Assembly: GCA_000421045.1 (NCBI GenBank) | Contig: ATWC01000006.1 | Span: 55,729 to 119,728, forward strand | From: Lachnospiraceae bacterium NK4A179 | Lineage (GTDB): Bacteria > Bacillota > Clostridia > Lachnospirales > Lachnospiraceae | DNA: 64,000 bases | Reading direction: 5' to 3' | In this document: positions 8,744-17,867 of the stretch, piece by piece | How the letters are laid out: each line of letters opens with the position of its first letter | Numbering within the stretch: the stretch's first letter is position 1 | Notes under the pieces: generated by a model | Databases searched by the model: none | The model's input: only the letters and a program-made list of their open reading frames with translations | Told to the model about the DNA's origin: nothing | Made by a program: the position numbers and the translations under genes

Positions 8744-9679
8744 ATGGGAAAGAGGATACTTGTAACCGGAGGAGCGGGATTCCTGGGCTCGCATTTGTGT
8801 GACAGACTTATCAAAGAGGGAAATGATGTCATCTGTCTGGATAATCTGTTTACAGGAAGCAAGAATAATATCAGACATCTGATCGGTAATCCTTACTTTG
8901 AATTTATAAGACACGATGTGACTGTGCCCATAGTAATAGAAGTGGATCAGATATACAATCTGGCATGCCCTGCTTCACCGGTGCATTATCAGTACAATCC
9001 AATAAAGACTACAAAGACCTCTGTGCTCGGAGCTATGAATATGCTCGGACTTGCAAAACGTGTGCATGCCCGCATTCTGCAGGCTTCAACTTCCGAAGTG
9101 TACGGTGATCCCGAAGTGCATCCCCAGCCCGAATCATACAGAGGCTGTGTGAATACCATCGGAATACGTTCCTGCTACGATGAAGGAAAGCGTGTTGCAG
9201 AGACTCTCTTCTTTGATTATCACAGAGTTCATAATGTTGACATAAAGGTTATGAGAATATTCAACACCTATGGTCCCAATATGCATCCGGCTGACGGACG
9301 TGTTGTGAGCAACTTCATCATGCAGGCGTTGAGGAATGAGGATATCACTGTTTATGGTGATGGATCTCAGACCAGAAGCTTTTGTTATGTTGATGATCTG
9401 ATCGAAGGAATGGTAAGGCTCATGAATTCCAGAGACGGCTTCACCGGCCCTGTAAACATAGGCAATCCGGGTGAGTTCACTATAAGAGAACTTGCAGACC
9501 TTGTTATAAAGCTTTCAGGTTCATCTTCAAAGATCGTAGAGAAGCCGCTTCCTTCGGATGATCCGGTAAGACGCAGACCGGTAATAGATCTTGCAAAGCA
9601 GGAACTTGATTGGGAACCTCATATTCCGTTAGAAGAGGGACTCAAAAAGACTATAGAATATTTCAGGAATTTTGTCTGA
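8744..9679 (+). CDS. uxs: UDP-glucuronate decarboxylase (UDP-xylose synthase)
   Basis: Converts UDP-glucuronate to UDP-xylose through a 4-keto intermediate using bound NAD. The 311-residue extended SDR has GGAGFLGS near the N-terminus, the RHDV and [12 protein letters not shown] signatures specific to this enzyme, the [10 protein letters not shown] motif, and [15 protein letters not shown]. These strongly separate it from dTDP-glucose dehydratases. Start chosen at ATG 8744, nine bases after GGAGG at 8731-8735; an upstream TTG at 8729 overlaps that site. Implies xylose, or a pentose made from UDP-xylose, in the glycan. Confidence 0.92.
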   Translation: MGKRILVTGGAGFLGSHLCDRLIKEGNDVICLDNLFTGSKNNIRHLIGNPYFEFIRHDVTVPIVIEVDQIYNLACPASPVHYQYNPIKTTKTSVLGAMNMLGLAKRVHARILQASTSEVYGDPEVHPQPESYRGCVNTIGIRSCYDEGKRVAETLFFDYHRVHNVDIKVMRIFNTYGPNMHPADGRVVSNFIMQALRNEDITVYGDGSQTRSFCYVDDLIEGMVRLMNSRDGFTGPVNIGNPGEFTIRELADLVIKLSGSSSKIVEKPLPSDDPVRRRPVIDLAKQELDWEPHIPLEEGLKKTIEYFRNFV

Positions 9680-9687
9680 AGAAGTAA

Positions 9688-10938
9688 GTGAAAAAGGAAG
9701 CAGAAAAAAACAGCATCATTGAAAAGCTTATATGGATACCGGCGGTTGCAGCCGCCTACATGATACTATCCTTTTCCCTTCAGCCGGGTGAAACCTCAGG
9801 TGAAACAAGCGGGAATGTAACAGCATTTCTGATCAACTTCTTTGGCGGGGATGCACTTTCGATAAGTGAAGACAAATTGGCAATCTTAGACGGCATAGTA
9901 AGGAAATTGGCTCATTTGTCGGAATACGCTTTCTTAAGTTTTCTCACCGGACTTGCCATAACGGTAAACGGTTTCAAGAGAAAACTCAGATTTGCATATA
10001 CAGCAGTTATGTGTCTGGCAGTATCGGTAAGTGATGAGTTCCTGCAGATATTTGTTCCCGGAAGGAACGGTGACCTGAAGGATGTTTGTGTGGATATGTG
10101 CGGCGTTATGATCGCAGCACTCATCATTTACTATATCGGAAAATGTCTTGATAAGAGAAATAAAAAAGAGACGGTTCACGGAAGACGTCCCTTTATGAAT
10201 TTCTATATCGATGATATAGGTTTCGATGAAGCACTTGATCGCATAATGGAAATGGCAAAGAAAGGTAAGCACTATCTTGTTACCCCCAATGCCGATCATG
10301 TTATGAGACTTTCGGAAGATCCTGATTTCTTAAGGATTTACAAAAATGCCGATCTGGTAACAACAGACGGCACACCGCTTATGTGGATCGCCGAGTCACA
10401 GGGGAAGCCCATTAAGGAAAGAGTTACAGGAGCTGATCTTCTTCCGGCAGTCTGTGAAAGGGCAGCAAAGGAAGGGAAATCGGTTTTCTTTCTGGGAGGT
10501 GCCGGAGATACGGCAGAGCGTGCTGCCGCTAATCTAAAGGCAAAATATAAAGGCCTTGATGTGGCAGGTTTTTATGTACCGCCCATGGGTTTTGAAAAAG
10601 ACAAAGAAGAAGTGGACAAGGCAGTCAAGGCTGTCAATGATGCTTCTCCCGATATACTTTTTGTCTGTCTCGGAATGCCCAAACAGGAACGTTTCATTAC
10701 GGACAATAAAGAAAAACTGGATTGTCATATATCCATAGCATGCGGTGCTGCGATCGATTTTGCTGCAGGCACCAATATAAGAGCTCCTAAATGGATGAGG
10801 AATTCAGGCCTCGAGTGGTTTTACAGATTCATGCAGGAACCGGGCAGACTGTTCCACAGATATTTTGTTGTGGATACAAGGATATTCCTTCTTGCGTGGA
10901 AATACAGAAAAGGATTTGAAGATGATCACAGCAATTGA
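9688..10938 (+). CDS. VanZ domain fused to WecG/TagA/CpsF glycosyltransferase
   Basis: A two-part protein of 416 residues. Residues 10-150 form a VanZ-like membrane domain (FSLQPG, then RKLAHLSEYAFL, then DEFLQIFVPGRNGDLKDV, with several hydrophobic helices). Residues 168-410 form a complete GT26 domain, the family that adds ManNAc or ManNAcA to lipid-linked GlcNAc in teichoic acid and ECA synthesis. TPNADH (T199, N201) and TTDG (D227) match the active-site strands of TagA, and GMPKQE is present. GTG start 9 nt after uxs. TagA enzymes normally reach the membrane through a C-terminal tail; here a VanZ domain is attached. No break or frameshift separates the halves. Confidence 0.88.
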   Translation: MKKEAEKNSIIEKLIWIPAVAAAYMILSFSLQPGETSGETSGNVTAFLINFFGGDALSISEDKLAILDGIVRKLAHLSEYAFLSFLTGLAITVNGFKRKLRFAYTAVMCLAVSVSDEFLQIFVPGRNGDLKDVCVDMCGVMIAALIIYYIGKCLDKRNKKETVHGRRPFMNFYIDDIGFDEALDRIMEMAKKGKHYLVTPNADHVMRLSEDPDFLRIYKNADLVTTDGTPLMWIAESQGKPIKERVTGADLLPAVCERAAKEGKSVFFLGGAGDTAERAAANLKAKYKGLDVAGFYVPPMGFEKDKEEVDKAVKAVNDASPDILFVCLGMPKQERFITDNKEKLDCHISIACGAAIDFAAGTNIRAPKWMRNSGLEWFYRFMQEPGRLFHRYFVVDTRIFLLAWKYRKGFEDDHSN

Positions 10939-11998
10939 CCTCACTAGTGTGAGCGACAATCTGTCAGGACTTGAGAGGATGGCTGTATGCCTGTCCTATG
11001 AAATGGTAAGACTCAGGCCCGATATCACTTTTGTTATCGTGATAAAGAATTCACTTCCGGAACCGCTTAAGAGATTCAGGAAATTTGATAATGTTAAGTT
11101 TGCGAGGGTAAAGGGCGGCAAGCTTGCAGTCAACCAGATAAAGCTGCCTTTTGCAATGGCAGGGATAAAAGCAGATGCATATATTTTTCCGGCTTTCCCG
11201 GTTCCGCTTTTGTTCGGAAAGAAAAAGGGACGCAGGATATACGGTACTGTTGCGGATACTGCTGTTTTTGATGTTCCTGATACAATGAAGCTCAGATCAA
11301 GACTTTTGTTTGGCGCCGGCCTTAAGCATACTGCAAAAGTATGTGACAGTGTGATCACCATATCTGAGTTTTCAAAAAGCAGGATCAAAAAGAATCTGCC
11401 TTATGTGAAAGATATCACGCTTGCATATTGTGCCGTTGATGAGATAAATGCGGCACCTTCAAAGAGAGACGTCAGGAAAAAATACGGCTTGCCTGAAAAA
11501 TACCTGCTGGCGCTTTCTACAGTGGAGCCCAGAAAGAATGCGGCATTTTTAAGCCGCGGCTATGAAGCCTACAGGAAGGCAGGGGGAGAGCTCCCACTTG
11601 TGTTTGCCGGCAGGAACGGCTGGCTTACCGATACGGAGAAGCTTGATAACCTTATATTTACCGGGTTTATAGATGATGAAGATCTGGCTTCTGTATATGC
11701 AGGAGCTGAAGCATTTCTGGATGCCTCTGTTTATGAGGGCTTTGGAATGCCTCCGCTTGAAGCGCTTATGTGCGGTGTTAAGAAACTATTTGTTTCCGAT
11801 ATACCGGCTCACAGGGAAGTGCTTTTAGATGCGGCAGAATATTTTGATAAAGATGATGAAAATGCCTTTGCGCAGGGACTCATAAGATATCTGGATGAGC
11901 CTGTGACAGATAAAAGGCTTGATGCGATAGAAAGAAGGCTTAAAGCCTTTTCATGGAAAGAGAGTGCCGAGAGGATACTGGATGCGGTCACTGTTTAA
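10922..11998 (+). CDS. Family 4 glycosyltransferase
   Basis: A 358-residue GT-B transferase: LALSTVEPRKN near residue 195 (the GT4 donor-domain strand), and EGFGMPPLEALMCG (about 274-287) containing the two glutamates that bracket the nucleotide-sugar site. The frame opens at 10865, but ATG 10922 is preferred; the longer form would overlap the previous gene by over 70 nt and its N-terminus looks unrelated. It still overlaps the VanZ-TagA stop by 17 nt. Resembles mannosyltransferase-type GT4s; donor not assignable. Confidence 0.85.
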   Translation: MITAIDLTSVSDNLSGLERMAVCLSYEMVRLRPDITFVIVIKNSLPEPLKRFRKFDNVKFARVKGGKLAVNQIKLPFAMAGIKADAYIFPAFPVPLLFGKKKGRRIYGTVADTAVFDVPDTMKLRSRLLFGAGLKHTAKVCDSVITISEFSKSRIKKNLPYVKDITLAYCAVDEINAAPSKRDVRKKYGLPEKYLLALSTVEPRKNAAFLSRGYEAYRKAGGELPLVFAGRNGWLTDTEKLDNLIFTGFIDDEDLASVYAGAEAFLDASVYEGFGMPPLEALMCGVKKLFVSDIPAHREVLLDAAEYFDKDDENAFAQGLIRYLDEPVTDKRLDAIERRLKAFSWKESAERILDAVTV

Positions 11999-13739
11999 AA
12001 AACTGAATACGGTACTGCCTTCAGCAGAGAAGAAGCGTATAGTCGCGCTCATTGTTGCTATGGTCATAGGTGGCCTTATGGAACTGGCAGGTGTATCTGC
12101 TGTTTTCCCTCTTATATCGATAATGACATCGGAAGACGGAAAGCTTCCTGCGGTATTATTAAGGTTTCTTCCTGAAAGTGTTGCTGCGAACAGAACAGAG
12201 CTTGTAGTCGTGCTGGCACTTGCTCTTATCGTGATCTATATTCTGAAGAACCTTTATATAGTAAAGATGTACGATGCTATCTTTTCGTTCACCTGGAACG
12301 GAACCACGCGTACCGCAACCGATACCATGGATCTGTTCATGCATGCGCCGTACAGCATCTTTCTTCAGATGAGTATACCTGAACTGCAGCGTGTGGTTCA
12401 GGTTGATGTGATAGGAACATACAGAGTACTCGAGGGCGTGCTGCAGATAATGTCTGAGGGTGTCATATGTCTGATACTCGCAATACTCCTTGTTGTGGCA
12501 TCTCCGATTATGACTCTGTTCCTCTTCGTGCTGCTTGCGGCTGTGGATGGATTTTATCTTATTCATTCAAGAAAGAAGGCCAAGAAACTTGGAGAGGAAC
12601 AGCTTAAGGAAGCGACAGAAGAAGCCCGCGTGCTGCTGGATTCTTTCAGCAGTATTAAGGAACTCAAAGTTCTGGGCAGAGAGAAATATTTCATAAAGAG
12701 ATACAGTGAGCAGAGAAAAAGACTTGCGAGGACGGGCAAGGGCAATCAGATGCTTGTCATTCTGCCGCGTCCGCTTACCGAAACTATCTGTATCTGTGGC
12801 GTTATGGCGATACTTATCTTTGTGAGTTTAAGAGGCGGTAATGTGGCGGATATGATACCTGTGCTCGCGGTATTTGCAGTGGCTGCATTCAGAATGCTCC
12901 CGAGTGTCGGAAAGATTAATGGCTTTATATCCAATATGACCTATGGCATGCCTGCACTTAATGATCTCTATTCAAAGATGGGAGAGATTGAAGAATTAAG
13001 AAAAGCGCAGGGACTTAAGAAATCTGATGAAGGTGAAACAGAGCTTAAGTTTGAAAAAGAAATGGAACTTAAGAATGTGACATTTCTTTATAAGACCGGC
13101 AGAAAGATCCTTGATGAAGTTACGTTCAAAATAAAAAAGGGGGAGACTGTCGGGATCATAGGAGGAAGCGGAGCAGGCAAGACTACGCTTGTGGATGTTA
13201 TAATGGGGCTGTTAGTGCCTGAAAAGGGAAAGGTGCTTTCTGATGGAACAGATATTCAGGGCGCTATGCGCAAGTGGCACAGCTTCATAGGTTATGTTCC
13301 GCAGACTATATATCTTTCGAATGCGACGGTCAGAGAGAATGTGGCTTTTGGAATAGAACCCGACAGGATAGATGATGAAAAAGTCGAGAAGGCTCTCAAG
13401 ATGGCGCAGGCCTGGAGCTTTGTTCAGGATATGCCTGAGAAAACTGACACATTCATAGGAGACCGGGGTATGAGGATCTCAGGCGGTCAGCGTCAGAGGA
13501 TAGGCATAGCAAGAGCGCTCTATATGGAACCGCAGATCCTTGTGTTTGATGAGGCTACGGCATCGCTTGACGGTGAGACCGAGAAAGCGCTGATGGATTC
13601 GATATCTTCGTTAAAGGGTGGTCATACGATGATCATAATAGCCCACAGACTTGAAACATTGAAAGACTGCAACAAGATATATGAAGTGAAAGACGGTAAA
13701 GTCATTTCAGCTTTTGAAAAAGTGAAAGGGAGGAACTGA
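11982..13739 (+). CDS. ABC-type flippase/exporter (fused permease and ATPase)
   Basis: A 585-residue half-transporter of the type IV exporter family, resembling PglK-type lipid-linked oligosaccharide flippases. Residues 1-330 hold six membrane helices. The nucleotide-binding domain has Walker A GGSGAGKTT (K400), the SGGQRQRIGIARA signature, Walker B ILVFDEATASLD and the H-loop IAHR. ATG 11982 is chosen; the 11964 start lies deeper in the upstream gene. Sitting among glycosyltransferases, it most likely flips the lipid-linked product across the membrane. This cluster has no Wzx, whereas the cluster at 46-62 kb does. Confidence 0.88.
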   Translation: MRSLFKKLNTVLPSAEKKRIVALIVAMVIGGLMELAGVSAVFPLISIMTSEDGKLPAVLLRFLPESVAANRTELVVVLALALIVIYILKNLYIVKMYDAIFSFTWNGTTRTATDTMDLFMHAPYSIFLQMSIPELQRVVQVDVIGTYRVLEGVLQIMSEGVICLILAILLVVASPIMTLFLFVLLAAVDGFYLIHSRKKAKKLGEEQLKEATEEARVLLDSFSSIKELKVLGREKYFIKRYSEQRKRLARTGKGNQMLVILPRPLTETICICGVMAILIFVSLRGGNVADMIPVLAVFAVAAFRMLPSVGKINGFISNMTYGMPALNDLYSKMGEIEELRKAQGLKKSDEGETELKFEKEMELKNVTFLYKTGRKILDEVTFKIKKGETVGIIGGSGAGKTTLVDVIMGLLVPEKGKVLSDGTDIQGAMRKWHSFIGYVPQTIYLSNATVRENVAFGIEPDRIDDEKVEKALKMAQAWSFVQDMPEKTDTFIGDRGMRISGGQRQRIGIARALYMEPQILVFDEATASLDGETEKALMDSISSLKGGHTMIIIAHRLETLKDCNKIYEVKDGKVISAFEKVKGRN

Positions 13740-14659
13740 TGCTTTCGGTAATACTGCCTTCATTCAATGAAGAGGGAAACATAGAACGTGCTGCCGAGGC
13801 TATTGGCAATGTACTGTCGGGTGAATCGATCGACTATGAGCTTATATATGTCAACGACGGTTCAAAGGACAGGACTCAGGAGATACTTGAGAGCCTGGTA
13901 AAAAAGGACAAGCATGTGCGTTATATCATGTTCTCAAGAAACTTCGGCAAGGAAGCAGCTATTTCTGCCGGGCTTGCAAATGCAAAAGGAGACTGTGCGG
14001 CTGTTATGGACTGTGATCTGCAGCATCCGCCTGAAACTTTGACAGAGATGTACAAACTCTGGAAGGAAGGCTTTGAAGTCATAGAAGGTGTGAAGGCTGA
14101 CCGTGGCAAAGAATCTCTGCTTCACAAGATGAGTGCCGGTTTCTTTTATGGAATAATGTCTGATGCGATGAAGATGGATATGATGCATGCATCTGACTTT
14201 AAGCTTCTCGACAGGAAGGCTGTCGATGCTCTGCTCCGTTTTCCGGAGTATCATTCCTTCTTCAGGGCACTTTCAGCCTGGGTGGGATTTAAGACGACTA
14301 CGGTTTCTTTTAAGGTTAAAGAAAGGGAGGCGGGAACTAGCAAGTGGTCCACAAGAGCACTTATCAAATATGCCGTGGACAATATAATGGAGTTCTCGTC
14401 GCTTCCGATGCATATAATAACCGTTACAGGTTTTATCACTTTCTTCCTTGGAATGCTTCTCGGAATACAAACGCTCGTGAGATATTTCCTGGGCAATGCA
14501 GCGGAAGGTTTTACCACTGTCATCATTCTGATCCTGATCATGGGAAGCATATTGATGATATCACTTGGTATAATAGGGCTGTATCTTTCAAAGATATACG
14601 ATGAAGTGAAGAGACGGCCGAAATATATAATTTCAAAATACGGAGGATACGATGGCTAA
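13739..14659 (+). CDS. GtrB/DPMS-like polyprenyl-phosphate glycosyltransferase
   Basis: Makes a polyprenyl-phosphate-linked monosaccharide from a nucleotide sugar. The 306-residue protein has the SVILPSFNEEGN start, VNDGSKD, the FSRNFGKEAA motif and the VMDCDLQHPPE metal site, all typical of the GtrB/dolichyl-phosphate-mannose synthase branch of GT2. Two C-terminal membrane helices lie at about residues 230-255 and 265-290. The first base overlaps the ABC stop. Such donors feed GT-C transferases on the outer face; the GT-C-like protein at 31890 is the only candidate user in the window. Confidence 0.9.
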   Translation: MLSVILPSFNEEGNIERAAEAIGNVLSGESIDYELIYVNDGSKDRTQEILESLVKKDKHVRYIMFSRNFGKEAAISAGLANAKGDCAAVMDCDLQHPPETLTEMYKLWKEGFEVIEGVKADRGKESLLHKMSAGFFYGIMSDAMKMDMMHASDFKLLDRKAVDALLRFPEYHSFFRALSAWVGFKTTTVSFKVKEREAGTSKWSTRALIKYAVDNIMEFSSLPMHIITVTGFITFFLGMLLGIQTLVRYFLGNAAEGFTTVIILILIMGSILMISLGIIGLYLSKIYDEVKRRPKYIISKYGGYDG

Positions 14660-15872
14660 ATTTGATGATATCCTGCCTCTTATCGGCAGGACCAAACCTT
14701 TGCTTGATGCGGACATCAGGAAATATGATGAGGAGCTTTCAAAGACTGTTCATGAATCAAGGTTTCTTGTTATAGGTGGAGCCGGGTCAATAGGTTCAGC
14801 TGTATCAAAGGAGATTTTTGACAGGGATCCAAAGCTTCTTCATGTTGTTGATATATCCGAGAATAATATGGTTGAGCTTGTACGTGATATAAGGTCTTCA
14901 AAGGGCTACGGAAGCGGCGAATTTGCAACTTATGCAATAGACGCAGGTTCCGATATATTCGAGAGCTTCATGAGGACAGGAGGAGGCAGGAAAGACGGAA
15001 GCACAGGTTATGATTATGTGCTCAATCTTTCTGCACTGAAGCACGTGCGTTCCGAAAAGGACCCTTACACACTCATGCGTATGGTAGATACCAATGTCTT
15101 CAATACAGATAAGACAATGAAGCTTGCAAAGGAATATGGCGCAAGAAAGTATTTCTGCGTATCAACCGATAAGGCTGCAAATCCCGTGAATATGATGGGC
15201 GCAAGCAAGCGTATCATGGAAATGTTCCTTATGCGCAGAAGTCTGGAGATGCCTGTTTCAACTGCAAGATTTGCAAATGTGGCATTCAGCGACGGAAGCC
15301 TTCTCTACGGATTCAACAGACGTCTTGAGAAGAATCAGCCTATCTCTGCACCTAATGATGTGAAGAGATATTTTGTAACGCCCAAGGAGGCAGGCGAGCT
15401 GTGCCTGATGTCCACTATACTCGGAGAGAACAGGGATATATTCTTCCCTAAGCTCGATGATGAACTCAATATGGTTACTTTTTCGGATATTGCGGTTAAG
15501 TATTTAAGGGCAAGGGGCTATGAGCCTGTTGAATGTGCGACTGAGGATGAGGCAAGAGCAAGAGTAAGTGAGCTTAAGGCTGAGCATAAGTATCCGGTTT
15601 ATTTTTTCACATCCGATACAACAGGTGAGAAGTCCTTCGAAGAGTTCTATACCGATAAAGAAACGCTTGATATGGAGCGCTTTGAGGCACTCGGTGTTAT
15701 AAAGAATGAAGCTGTTTTTGAAGAATCAAAACTTACCATGTTTACGGACAGGATAGGCGGAATGAGGAATAAGGGTGTATGGGAAAGAAGCGAGATGATA
15801 GATCTTTTCAATGAGATGATACCTGAGTTCCATCATCTTGAGACAGGCAAGTTCCTCGATAACAGAATGTAA
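14652..15872 (+). CDS. CapD/PglF-type UDP-HexNAc 4,6-dehydratase (soluble, SMK form)
   Basis: A 406-residue extended SDR that removes water from UDP-GlcNAc to give a 4-keto-6-deoxy sugar nucleotide. It has GGAGSIGS near residue 42, VSTDKAANP (D173, K174) and M182-x-x-x-K186. The usual catalytic tyrosine is methionine, the SMK variant known from WbpM/PglF-like C6 dehydratases. The long membrane domain of WbpM/PglF is absent, so this is a soluble form, and residues 290-340 contain an extra insert. Overlaps the GtrB-like gene by 8 nt. A second dehydratase (16579) of the Tyr type lies downstream. Confidence 0.82.
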   Translation: MAKFDDILPLIGRTKPLLDADIRKYDEELSKTVHESRFLVIGGAGSIGSAVSKEIFDRDPKLLHVVDISENNMVELVRDIRSSKGYGSGEFATYAIDAGSDIFESFMRTGGGRKDGSTGYDYVLNLSALKHVRSEKDPYTLMRMVDTNVFNTDKTMKLAKEYGARKYFCVSTDKAANPVNMMGASKRIMEMFLMRRSLEMPVSTARFANVAFSDGSLLYGFNRRLEKNQPISAPNDVKRYFVTPKEAGELCLMSTILGENRDIFFPKLDDELNMVTFSDIAVKYLRARGYEPVECATEDEARARVSELKAEHKYPVYFFTSDTTGEKSFEEFYTDKETLDMERFEALGVIKNEAVFEESKLTMFTDRIGGMRNKGVWERSEMIDLFNEMIPEFHHLETGKFLDNRM

Positions 15873-15883
15873 GGAGGAAAAAC

Positions 15884-16567
15884 ATGACAAGATTACTTGA
15901 TATCATACTGAGCTTTTTTGCAACAGTAGTGATCTCTCCGTTCATGATCCCGATCATGATAGGACTTAAGTGCACGGGAGAGCATGATATTTTCTATAAG
16001 CAGAAGAGAGCGGGAAGATGCGGAAAACCTTTCTACATTCTTAAATTTGCGACCATGCTCCGCAACAGCCCCAATCTTCCGGGCGGTCTTACGACTATGA
16101 AAAATGATCCGAGAATGCTTCCCATGGGACCGTTCTTAAGAAAGACCAAGATCAACGAATTGCCGCAGCTTTTGAATATACTGTTTGGGGATATGAGTGT
16201 TATAGGATTCAGACCGGTCACGGTTGAGCAGTATAAGCTTTACAGCAAAGAGTTTAAGAGCCTTGCACAGAAAACTAAGCAGCGTCCCGGTCTTTCCGGT
16301 ATAGGTTCCATAGTTTTTCGTGATGAGGAGGCTATTCTCTGGAAGGTTGAAGAACAGGGAATGGATAAGGATAAGTTCTACAGGGAAGTGATCGCTCCGT
16401 ATAAGTGTGAGCTGGAAATATGGTACATGAAGCACAGGAATGTTTTCACATATGTGAAGCTTATAATACTTACAGTAGATGCAGTGCTTAATCCCGGAAG
16501 CAGAAGATGGGAAAAGGAACTCAAGGGACTTCCTGCGGTTCCCGAGAATCTTAAAGGATATATCTGA
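15884..16567 (+). CDS. Small PglC-like phosphoglycosyltransferase with Asn in place of catalytic Asp
   Basis: A 227-residue monotopic enzyme with one N-terminal re-entrant hydrophobic helix (residues 4-27) and the bacterial sugar transferase domain. Family chemistry uses an Asp-Glu dyad and forms a covalent sugar-phosphate on the Asp. Here the motif reads TKINELPQ, with N91-E92 where D-E is expected, while the equivalent positions at 4732 and 59119 read D-E. The codon is AAC, one base from GAC. The rest (YKQKRAG, LRKTK, GDMSVIGFRP, RPGLSGIGS) is intact. Either an alternative active site or a non-catalytic paralogue. AGGAGG precedes the ATG. Confidence 0.85.
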   Translation: MTRLLDIILSFFATVVISPFMIPIMIGLKCTGEHDIFYKQKRAGRCGKPFYILKFATMLRNSPNLPGGLTTMKNDPRMLPMGPFLRKTKINELPQLLNILFGDMSVIGFRPVTVEQYKLYSKEFKSLAQKTKQRPGLSGIGSIVFRDEEAILWKVEEQGMDKDKFYREVIAPYKCELEIWYMKHRNVFTYVKLIILTVDAVLNPGSRRWEKELKGLPAVPENLKGYI

Positions 16568-16578
16568 GAGGAGAAGAC

Positions 16579-17583
16579 ATGTTAAACGGAAAGACAATAC
16601 TTGTGACCGGCGGTACAGGCTCATTCGGCCATCATTTTGTTGAATATGTGCTGGCACATTACAAGCCTAAGAAGATAATCATTTATTCAAGGGATGAGTT
16701 CAAGCAGTTCAATATGCAGAATGAATTCAGGGAATACTCAAGGCCGGGCGGAGTGCTCAGATTTTTTATCGGCGATGTAAGGGATGGTGAAAGACTCAGA
16801 CGCGCTATGAAAGGTGTGGACTATGTTATCCATGCTGCTGCGCTCAAGCAGGTTCCTGCATGTGAGTACAATCCTAATGAAGCGGTTAAGACTAATATCA
16901 CGGGAGCTATGAATGTTATCAATGCATGTCTTGATGAACATGTGAAAAAAGTTGTGGCTCTCTCAACCGATAAGGCGGTAAATCCGATCAATCTGTACGG
17001 TGGAACAAAACTGGTATCCGACAAACTCTTCTGTGCAGCCAATGCTTATTCGGGTGACGGAGGAACAGTGTTCTCAGTTGTGAGATACGGAAATGTTGCC
17101 GGAAGCCGCGGTTCGGTAATACCTTTCTTTGAGGATCTTATAGAAAAGGGTGAAGATGAGCTTCCCATAACAGACCTTCGCATGACCCGCTTCTGGATAA
17201 GTCTGGAACAGGGTGTTGAACTTGTTATCAAAGCGCTGGAAGACAGCCAGGGTGGTGAGACATTTATTTCAAAGATACCTTCATTCAGGATAACCGATCT
17301 TGCAAAGGCGATGAAGCCTGACTGCAAGATAAAAGAAGTAGGCATAAGAGAAGGTGAAAAGCTGCACGAGATCATGATCACATGTGAAGATGCAGCCAGA
17401 ACATATGAATATGAGAAGAACTACATAATCTATCCTCATTATGACTGGTGGCGTGACAGAAATATCATCCCCGGCGGTAAGAAGGTTGAGGAAGGTTTTG
17501 AGTATTCATCCGGCACAAACAAGGTGTTTATGACTGTTGAGGAGATCAGGGAAAAGCTGAAAACTGATCTGGATAAACATTGA
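16579..17583 (+). CDS. pseB: UDP-GlcNAc 4,6-dehydratase (inverting), PseB/FlaA1-like
   Basis: First step of pseudaminic-acid-type sugar synthesis: UDP-GlcNAc to the 4-keto-L-altro or related 6-deoxy product. The 334-residue protein has GGTGSFG at the N-terminus, YSRDEFKQ, HAAALKQVP, STDKAVNPINLYG with Y140 and K144, and REGEKLHE near residue 257. This is the standard FlaA1/PseB signature and length. A PseC-like aminotransferase that could use its product lies 43 kb away at 60532. Last gene of the first operon; preceded by GAGAGGAG ribosome site. The CapM/CapE-type (capsule) branch is the alternative. Confidence 0.9.
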   Translation: MLNGKTILVTGGTGSFGHHFVEYVLAHYKPKKIIIYSRDEFKQFNMQNEFREYSRPGGVLRFFIGDVRDGERLRRAMKGVDYVIHAAALKQVPACEYNPNEAVKTNITGAMNVINACLDEHVKKVVALSTDKAVNPINLYGGTKLVSDKLFCAANAYSGDGGTVFSVVRYGNVAGSRGSVIPFFEDLIEKGEDELPITDLRMTRFWISLEQGVELVIKALEDSQGGETFISKIPSFRITDLAKAMKPDCKIKEVGIREGEKLHEIMITCEDAARTYEYEKNYIIYPHYDWWRDRNIIPGGKKVEEGFEYSSGTNKVFMTVEEIREKLKTDLDKH

Positions 17584-17802
17584 CAGCAAAACCGGACAGA
17601 TATGCACGAAGATGATAACAACTTAAAATGAAATACAAAATTCGACAATTGAGAATAAAAATGCTCAAAGAATAGTGTACAAATCGGTTAACAAGTGTTT
17701 ACAAAAAACGATTTAGGTTGTGTAAATTGTGTATATTCTGTGAATGAAAATATACAATATTATTGAAAATATACAAAATGACTAAAGGGAGCCATAAAAT
17801 CC

Positions 17803-17831
17803 TTGATTGTTTTGTGAATATAGTGGATAAT
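17803..17831 (+). promoter_or_regulatory. Promoter of the importer operon
   Basis: TTGATT at 17803-17808 and GATAAT at 17826-17831 with an optimal 17-bp spacer. The predicted start site near 17838 places the LacI-type operator just inside the transcript. Confidence 0.65.
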
Positions 17832-17844
17832 TCATCATGTAGGA

Positions 17845-17867
17845 GAACGTTTCAGTAAAACGTTTTA
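17845..17867. promoter_or_regulatory. LacI-family operator
   Basis: Two centred-CG half-palindromes lie back to back: GAACGTTTC (17845-17853) and the perfect palindrome TAAAACGTTTTA (17856-17867). This is the operator style of LacI/GalR proteins. A LacI-family gene lies immediately downstream of the operon it would control. Position just after the promoter predicts repression by blocking elongation or initiation. Confidence 0.65.

Noticed and set aside
17584..17740. Terminator at the end of the first operon
   Set aside because: No stable stem followed by a T-run could be found; transcription may end further on or by another mechanism.
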